Assembly (NCBI GenBank): GCA_017883485.1
Contig: JADGNM010000030.1
Coordinates: 1-12,787, forward strand
Direction of reading: 5' to 3'
Length of the DNA: 12,787 nucleotides
DNA from: Methanosarcina sp.
GTDB lineage: Archaea; Halobacteriota; Methanosarcinia; Methanosarcinales; Methanosarcinaceae
Position numbers and translations under genes: made by a program. Below are positions 8,551 to 12,787 of the stretch, one piece after another. Below the pieces are notes generated by a model. The model was not told where the DNA came from and ran no database searches. It saw only the letters and a program-made list of their open reading frames with translations. Numbering within the stretch: position 1 is the first letter of the stretch; the number at the start of each line of letters is the position of its first letter.

Positions 8551-9804
8551 TCAGAAAAGAGTCTTCAGGAACGTTCCAAAGGCTTTCATCAGCCTCAGGG
8601 AATTTCCTGAAAACATAAGTTTCCTCATGAGAATAGAAGGATGATCCATATCTCCATATTCAGTGATGATTTTGTGAATAGAGGGAGTATTTAACGAGCC
8701 TATAAGGTCATTTAGCTGCCTGTCTTCCAGCCTCCCCATGTAATCGTGGATTTTCATACCAATATCAAGTTCTTTTCCAAGACCTTTCCGCCAGAGCAGG
8801 TCATATTCGGAAAGCCTCTGTGCAGAGTTATCCCCTTCAAGAGCGGCATCTGCTGCAACTTTTCCAGCAATCTTTGCCGCAAAGGCTCCAGTGTAGACTC
8901 CGCCGGCTGAAGTCGGTTTCGCTTGCCCTGCAGCATCACCTGCCAGCAGAACGCCATCAGCAATAGTTCTTTCCGGCGGGCCTATTGGAATTCCTCCTAC
9001 TACAAAGTCAAGCATGCCTCCTGAGTACCTGGCTTTTACGTGGGGGTTGGAGCAAAGGAATTTCTCAAGGTAAAAAAGGGAAGAACTCTCCTTCTGATTA
9101 TTTTTGAAGGCGAGCCCCGGTTCAAGGGCAAGCCCGATCCTCGAGACTTTCTCGTCAATTGGAACTGTCCATGCAAAAAAACCAGGGGCCAAAGACCCCG
9201 GGAACAATTCAACAAAATCACTATCTACTGAGGTATATGGGGCTTCGATCTGTATTCCGGGAAGCACGCGGGCAGGTTTTTCCAGGCCTGTATAACTGGC
9301 TATCCGGCTTTTTACCCCATCCGCACCTATCACGACAGATGCGGATATGGTCTCGAACCTGCCGTTTTTAAGTATTTTGAGTTTTATCGGAGGAGACTCC
9401 TTTTTTTCTCCAGTCCCGGCTTCATGAATTCCCTTCTCAAGCCCTATCGCCCTTGTCCTGAGTGATAGTTCCACACCCTCTTCTACCGCCATTACTGCAA
9501 GGCTACGGTCAAAATTCTTTCGAGAGACCACATATGCTTTGGTTTGCTTCCCATCTATTGGCAGGCACTGTCCGTCAGGAGCATGTACAAAAGCCCCGCG
9601 TACGGAATTGAACACAAATTCATCCGAAGGCTTGAGTTCACATTCTGCAATCGCTCTCGTACTCAAAAGTCCGGTACAGCCTACAGGCGAACCTATGGAA
9701 GGATGTTCTTCGAGCAGGAGGACACTTGCCCCATTCAGAGCTGCATAGCGAGCAGCAGTGGAACCCACAGGACCGGCTCCAACCACAACGACATCATAAC
9801 TCAT
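8551..9804 (-). CDS. Geranylgeranyl-reductase-family FAD oxidoreductase
   Basis: A 417-residue flavoprotein. The N-terminal Rossmann loop VVVGAGPVGSTAARYA (5-20) and acidic LLLEEHP (29-35) bind FAD. PVGCTGLLST (40-49) is the conserved cysteine-containing loop of the geranylgeranyl reductase family. VVIGADGVKSRIA (157-169) and DGVLLAGDAAGQAKPTSAGG (283-302) are the second and third flavin motifs. Members saturate isoprenoid chains of archaeal membrane lipids or quinone-like carriers. The loop here reads GCTGLLS where the digeranylgeranylglycerophospholipid reductase I recall from Methanosarcina has RCAEGVS, so this is probably a paralogue with an unassigned isoprenoid substrate. The C-terminal tail (RKLMFSGNSLRLMKAFGTFL) looks like an amphipathic membrane-facing helix. 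A TATA-like box lies at the right distance upstream. It runs in the same direction as malic enzyme but 278 bp apart, so separate transcription is likely. Confidence 0.87.
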   Translation of the reverse strand: MSYDVVVVGAGPVGSTAARYAALNGASVLLLEEHPSIGSPVGCTGLLSTRAIAECELKPSDEFVFNSVRGAFVHAPDGQCLPIDGKQTKAYVVSRKNFDRSLAVMAVEEGVELSLRTRAIGLEKGIHEAGTGEKKESPPIKLKILKNGRFETISASVVIGADGVKSRIASYTGLEKPARVLPGIQIEAPYTSVDSDFVELFPGSLAPGFFAWTVPIDEKVSRIGLALEPGLAFKNNQKESSSLFYLEKFLCSNPHVKARYSGGMLDFVVGGIPIGPPERTIADGVLLAGDAAGQAKPTSAGGVYTGAFAAKIAGKVAADAALEGDNSAQRLSEYDLLWRKGLGKELDIGMKIHDYMGRLEDRQLNDLIGSLNTPSIHKIITEYGDMDHPSILMRKLMFSGNSLRLMKAFGTFLKTLF

Positions 9805-9847
9805 ATTGGATAACCTTCGAGATGATCTTTACAATAGCAGGAAGCTT

Positions 9848-9858
9848 AATATATACAT
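9848..9858 (-). promoter_or_regulatory. Putative TATA box of reductase gene
   Basis: Minus-strand ATGTATATATT lies 44-54 bases upstream of the ATG at 9804. Initiation about 25 bases downstream would leave a leader of roughly 20-25 bases. An AAGGT 10-14 bases before the ATG could act as a weak ribosome-binding site. Confidence 0.4.
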
Positions 9859-10051
9859 AGCGCATAATTGTATTTAAATTACAAATTTATTATATGAATA
9901 AAGTTATATTAATTGTCTGAGTAGAATTAGATTAATGTCAATAATATCAAGGGATTATTCCATAAACAGCCTTTATTGGGATATTAGATCTTTATTTATG
10001 CAAGTTTTTAATGAGAAATTCAGATCTCCGCATTTTTTAACGCCATATTCT

Positions 10052-10130
10052 GAAACTCCCGAACGGTTTATAACTTCCCTAACAGCTTACAAACTTCCCT
10101 TACAGCTTACAAACTCCCCTTAAGCTCACA
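10052..10130 (+). repeat. Tandem imperfect 20-bp repeats upstream of reductase-like gene
   Basis: Clear units lie at 10071-10090 (TAACTTCCCTAACAGCTTAC), 10091-10110 (AAACTTCCCTTACAGCTTAC) and 10111-10130 (AAACTCCCCTTAAGCTCACA). A more diverged copy, AAACTCCCGAACGGTTTA, precedes them (about 10053-10070). Units at 10071 and 10091 differ at 2 of 20 positions. The period is exactly 20 bp, about two helical turns. The array ends about 20 bp before a TATA-like box (10151-10160) and about 97 bp before the gene start, which suits an array of regulator sites; simple slippage is the alternative. Confidence 0.75.
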
Positions 10131-10150
10131 AGCTTAAACATTCACAATCT

Positions 10151-10160
10151 TGATATATTA
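10151..10160 (+). promoter_or_regulatory. Putative TATA box of reductase-like gene
   Basis: TGATATATTA lies 67-76 bases upstream of the ATG at 10227. Initiation about 25 bases downstream would give a leader of about 45 bases. The 20-bp repeat array sits immediately upstream. Confidence 0.35.
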
Positions 10161-10226
10161 ATTAAAGAATCCAATGGAATAAACAATCAAACTGAACAGT
10201 CAAAAACCTTATTACACTTTTAATTG

Positions 10227-12524
10227 ATGGCCAGAATGTCAATGAAACAAAAAAATGAAAAATTCCGGGTATCGGGCTCAAAGGAACAAAAAAAGAACAG
10301 GTCAGTTAGAGCAGCTTCTCAAGTCCAGTACAAAGATGGTCCCAAAACCAGCAATAATCATTTCGAAGGTAAATCCCGAGGTTTTAAAGGAAAAAATCCT
10401 GCCAGAGAAAGCCCTGGCCCTAAAAGGACAGCGAATTCAGGTTCTGCTCGGAAAAAAGAACCCCAGCGTTTCGAATATGAAGATGACAACATTTACTGGT
10501 GCAGGAAATGTAATCTGCCCCTTATTGGGGAAGAGTGCGGCAGATGTGGCAGCAAAGGAGAAATTATTCGACTTTCACAACCTGCTGATGTCCGTTTCTG
10601 TTCCCCATACGAAAGGAAAGTACTGGACAATCAGCTCTGTTCGGCTTTCGGTTGCAATCCTCTCGGGAACAGGCTCATCCTTCTTAACAAAATTCCTGGT
10701 GAGGATAAAACCGATGAAGTGCTCGTAGACGGCTTCGTTTTCGGAATCCTTCGTTTTGAGCTTTCAAAAATGGACTATATCTTTGAGCCTTCTCTGCAGG
10801 GGGCAAAAATCCTCCTGAAACATACTGAGGGCAGTAAAGTTGAACTTAAGAAAGCAAGCGGGCACCTTAACGGAAAAAACATCGCCGTAGAGCTTATTGA
10901 GTCCTTTGACGGCAATATAAAGGCAAATGATTTCGTTCTTGTATCTGCAGGCAGCCTGACAGGGTATGGAATTTCTTACATAGACGGGAAAGACTTTTCA
11001 GATAGCAAAGATGCAGGCATACTTAAACAAACTTGGCCTGAGACTGACGCCAAAACTGAACCGGAATCCTCATTCAGAAAAGAGCCGAAAAGCTCACACG
11101 AAGTGGGAATAAAAGTTTTGAGGGTAAGAAAGATCGATAGTAGTGAGGCTTTCCTTCATCCCGAGATTCCTGACCTCAAGGCATGTATAGAGGCAAATAA
11201 AAAACATCTGCAAGCACTTGGCAAAAATGCAATCAATACCATTCGAGGGATTGTTTCCAGAAACGAATACAAAAACCTGCCTGTGTATGTTTCCTTCAGC
11301 GGCGGAAAAGACAGCCTTGTGGTACTGGATCTTGCACGGGCTTCCCTTAAGCAAAGGGAGCTCAGAGCCTTCTTCCTGAATACAGGGATAGAGTTTCCAG
11401 AAACTGTCGATTTTGTGCGGAGTTATTGCTGCGAGAATAAAATTTCCCTCGTAGAAGTGAACTCAGGCACTGCCTTCTGGGAACAGGTTGAAAAATTCGG
11501 CCCTCCTGCAAAGGATTTCCGCTGGTGCTGCAAAGTTTGTAAACTTGCTTCTGCAGGGGACCTGGAAACAGAGAAAGAAAACTGTTCATTCCCCTCCGAT
11601 GAACGAGCTGGTAATAGTAATATTAATAGTATAGCATATTTGGCAATCGATGGTAAGCGAAAGCATGAATCATTCTCAAGGGCAAGGATTGCGGCAACTG
11701 AAACTAATCCCTTTGTCCCTTCCCAGCTCAATATTTTCCCTATCAGGGATTGGAAGGCGCTTGAAGTCTGGCTCTATATTTACTGGAGAAATCTCTCCTA
11801 CAACCCTCTCTACGACCTTGGTTTCGAAAGGGTAGGGTGCTGGCTTTGCCCGTCGGCTCTTGCTGCTGAATATATAAGGGTAAAAGAGCTGCACCCTGAA
11901 ATGTATGAGAAATGGAATGCCTTCCTGCTGAAATGGTCAAAAACCACCGGGTTTTCGGAAAAATTCATAGAACACGGGTTCTGGCGCTGGAAAGAATTAC
12001 CCCCAAAGATGCTCAGGCTTGCAGAAGGACTCGGAATTTCCACTCTTGCTAAAGAAAACTTTGATGACCTTGAAATCGAAGTTGTGGGGGGAATTTCTCC
12101 TTGCAGGGCAGGAGGCTTCTCAATCGAGGCAGGAGTCAGCGGAATCAGAGAAAAAGAAGCTGCAAATTTAATTACCGTACTTGGAGATACGGTTCATGCA
12201 GAAGAACTGGGTCTGCTGATAGTCAAAACCGGAAAAGGGACTATAAAGCTTTTTTCAAATGGAAATCTGCTTGTAAGCTCGGAAACAAAAGAAGAAGCTG
12301 TTGACCTTTTTAGGGAAGCTGCAAGGCAGTTTATAAGGCTTTCCCGCTGTACCGGCTGCGGGATCTGTACAAAAGCCTGTCCTGTTGGGGCAGCTTCTCT
12401 GGATGGAAAAAAGCCCTATGTAAAAGAAACCTGCATCAGGTGCGGAAAATGCACTGAATCCTGCGTGGTTACAAAATATTTTAATAAGCTTGTACCTGAT
12501 CTGGATCAAAAATTAAAAATTTGA
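10227..12524 (+). CDS. PAPS/APS-reductase-family protein fused to Zn ribbon, PUA and ferredoxin
   Basis: A 765-residue multidomain protein. Residues 1-85 are basic and low in complexity, probably disordered. Next come a zinc ribbon (C92, C95, C104, C107), then a region about 160-255 resembling a PUA-type fold (VLVDGFVFGILRFE, later NDFVLVSAGSLTGYGISY). The PP-loop reductase domain has VSFSGGKDSL (356-365), the paired cysteines of RWCCKVCK (434/435, 438) and GCWLCP (538, 541), plus HESFSRARIA and PIRDWKALEVWLYIYW. The CC...CxxC set is the [4Fe-4S] motif of assimilatory APS reductases. A further domain (about 612-700) that I do not recognise precedes two [4Fe-4S] ferredoxin motifs (708, 711, 714, 718; 736, 739, 742, 746). 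It could reduce APS/PAPS to sulfite with ferredoxin electrons, but zinc ribbon and PUA suggest RNA thiolation instead. TTG 10224 is an alternative start; no ribosome-binding site is visible. Confidence 0.88.
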   Translation: MARMSMKQKNEKFRVSGSKEQKKNRSVRAASQVQYKDGPKTSNNHFEGKSRGFKGKNPARESPGPKRTANSGSARKKEPQRFEYEDDNIYWCRKCNLPLIGEECGRCGSKGEIIRLSQPADVRFCSPYERKVLDNQLCSAFGCNPLGNRLILLNKIPGEDKTDEVLVDGFVFGILRFELSKMDYIFEPSLQGAKILLKHTEGSKVELKKASGHLNGKNIAVELIESFDGNIKANDFVLVSAGSLTGYGISYIDGKDFSDSKDAGILKQTWPETDAKTEPESSFRKEPKSSHEVGIKVLRVRKIDSSEAFLHPEIPDLKACIEANKKHLQALGKNAINTIRGIVSRNEYKNLPVYVSFSGGKDSLVVLDLARASLKQRELRAFFLNTGIEFPETVDFVRSYCCENKISLVEVNSGTAFWEQVEKFGPPAKDFRWCCKVCKLASAGDLETEKENCSFPSDERAGNSNINSIAYLAIDGKRKHESFSRARIAATETNPFVPSQLNIFPIRDWKALEVWLYIYWRNLSYNPLYDLGFERVGCWLCPSALAAEYIRVKELHPEMYEKWNAFLLKWSKTTGFSEKFIEHGFWRWKELPPKMLRLAEGLGISTLAKENFDDLEIEVVGGISPCRAGGFSIEAGVSGIREKEAANLITVLGDTVHAEELGLLIVKTGKGTIKLFSNGNLLVSSETKEEAVDLFREAARQFIRLSRCTGCGICTKACPVGAASLDGKKPYVKETCIRCGKCTESCVVTKYFNKLVPDLDQKLKI

Positions 12525-12787
12525 ACTCCCAAATTTTTAGTATTTCGGTTTTACCAGCTATAAAGTGGCTATTGATATTGTTTTTCATAAGCCAACTGTT
12601 GCGAAATATTTGTTTAACTTATCGTTAAAAGAAGTTTAAAAAAATGGAAAATTATTATGAAATTTACATTTCGACCCCCATGCAAAAATAGGCAGTGTAT
12701 CGTTTTTTCTGTAAAATCAAAACATCAAGAAGTTATTTAAATGAAAATACAACATCAAGAGAACTAAATTGTATATAACTCAAAAGA
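12525..12787. other. Downstream AT-rich DNA, no gene
   Basis: No coding frame of note. T-rich stretches just after the stop (TTTTTAG near 12535, TTTTACC near 12550) could end the transcript in the archaeal manner. AACATCAAGA occurs twice exactly 30 bp apart (12721-12730 and 12751-12760); its meaning is unknown. The right edge may hold the promoter of a gene beyond the window. Confidence 0.45.

Larger units (their letters stand above)
9805..10226. other. Divergent intergenic region, no gene
   Basis: 422 bases separate the divergently transcribed reductase and sulfonucleotide-reductase-like genes. Contents: a TATA-like box for each direction (9848-9858 minus, 10151-10160 plus) and a tandem 20-bp repeat array (10052-10130). 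A 62-codon frame at 9935-10123 runs through the repeats and has no ribosome-binding site or recognisable motif; I do not regard it as a gene. Confidence 0.6.

Noticed and set aside
8474..8644. A 56-codon plus-strand frame starting at ATG 8474
   Set aside because: It overlaps the 3' end of the reductase gene in antisense, shows no motif, and has no convincing ribosome-binding site.
9935..10123. A 62-codon frame before the reductase-like gene
   Set aside because: Its second half is just the translated 20-bp repeat; no recognisable protein features.

Overview
The window looks like a chromosomal segment of a methanogenic archaeon of the genus Methanosarcina. A phosphotransacetylase copy matches, as I remember it, the Methanosarcina enzyme almost residue by residue over its catalytic core. 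There is also a geranylgeranyl-reductase-family flavoprotein and a sulfonucleotide-reductase-type protein fused to ferredoxin clusters. Intergenic DNA is AT-rich, with TATA-like boxes in front of several genes and few clear Shine-Dalgarno sequences. Placement rests on remembered families, not on a search.

Layout. 1-295: AT-rich DNA with inverted repeats and no supported gene. 296-627 (-): wreck of an ABC-transporter ATPase. 657-1706 (+): a calcineurin-like metallophosphoesterase with an internal hydrophobic hairpin. 1958-3436 (-): a Wzx-type polysaccharide flippase. 3714-4543 (-): a secreted protein gene broken by one frameshift just after its signal peptide. 4818-5426 (+): a class I SAM methyltransferase, preceded by three imperfect 20-bp repeats. 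5520-5905 (+): the decayed N-terminal part of a cation diffusion facilitator (CDF) gene. It runs in frame into 5861-6865 (+), a phosphotransacetylase whose first 15 residues come from the CDF relic. 7013-8272 (-): malic enzyme. 8551-9804 (-): geranylgeranyl-reductase-family oxidoreductase. 10227-12524 (+): a 765-residue zinc-ribbon / probable PUA / PP-loop reductase / two [4Fe-4S] fusion protein, preceded by a tandem 20-bp repeat array.

The left half (1-5900) is accessory in character: four broken or truncated genes and no clear operon. The right half carries intact metabolic genes. Malic enzyme (pyruvate/malate) and phosphotransacetylase (acetyl-CoA/acetyl phosphate) converge on the same pool of central intermediates, but no acetate kinase gene accompanies this pta copy. 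The usual pta-ackA pairing is therefore absent and this is probably a second, relocated copy.

The most unusual feature is the CDF-Pta junction near 5906. The CDF part has three in-frame stops and a frameshift, while the Pta part has stayed open and keeps every catalytic residue I can recall. The second is the arrangement of 20-bp-period repeats directly upstream of TATA-like boxes at two unrelated genes.
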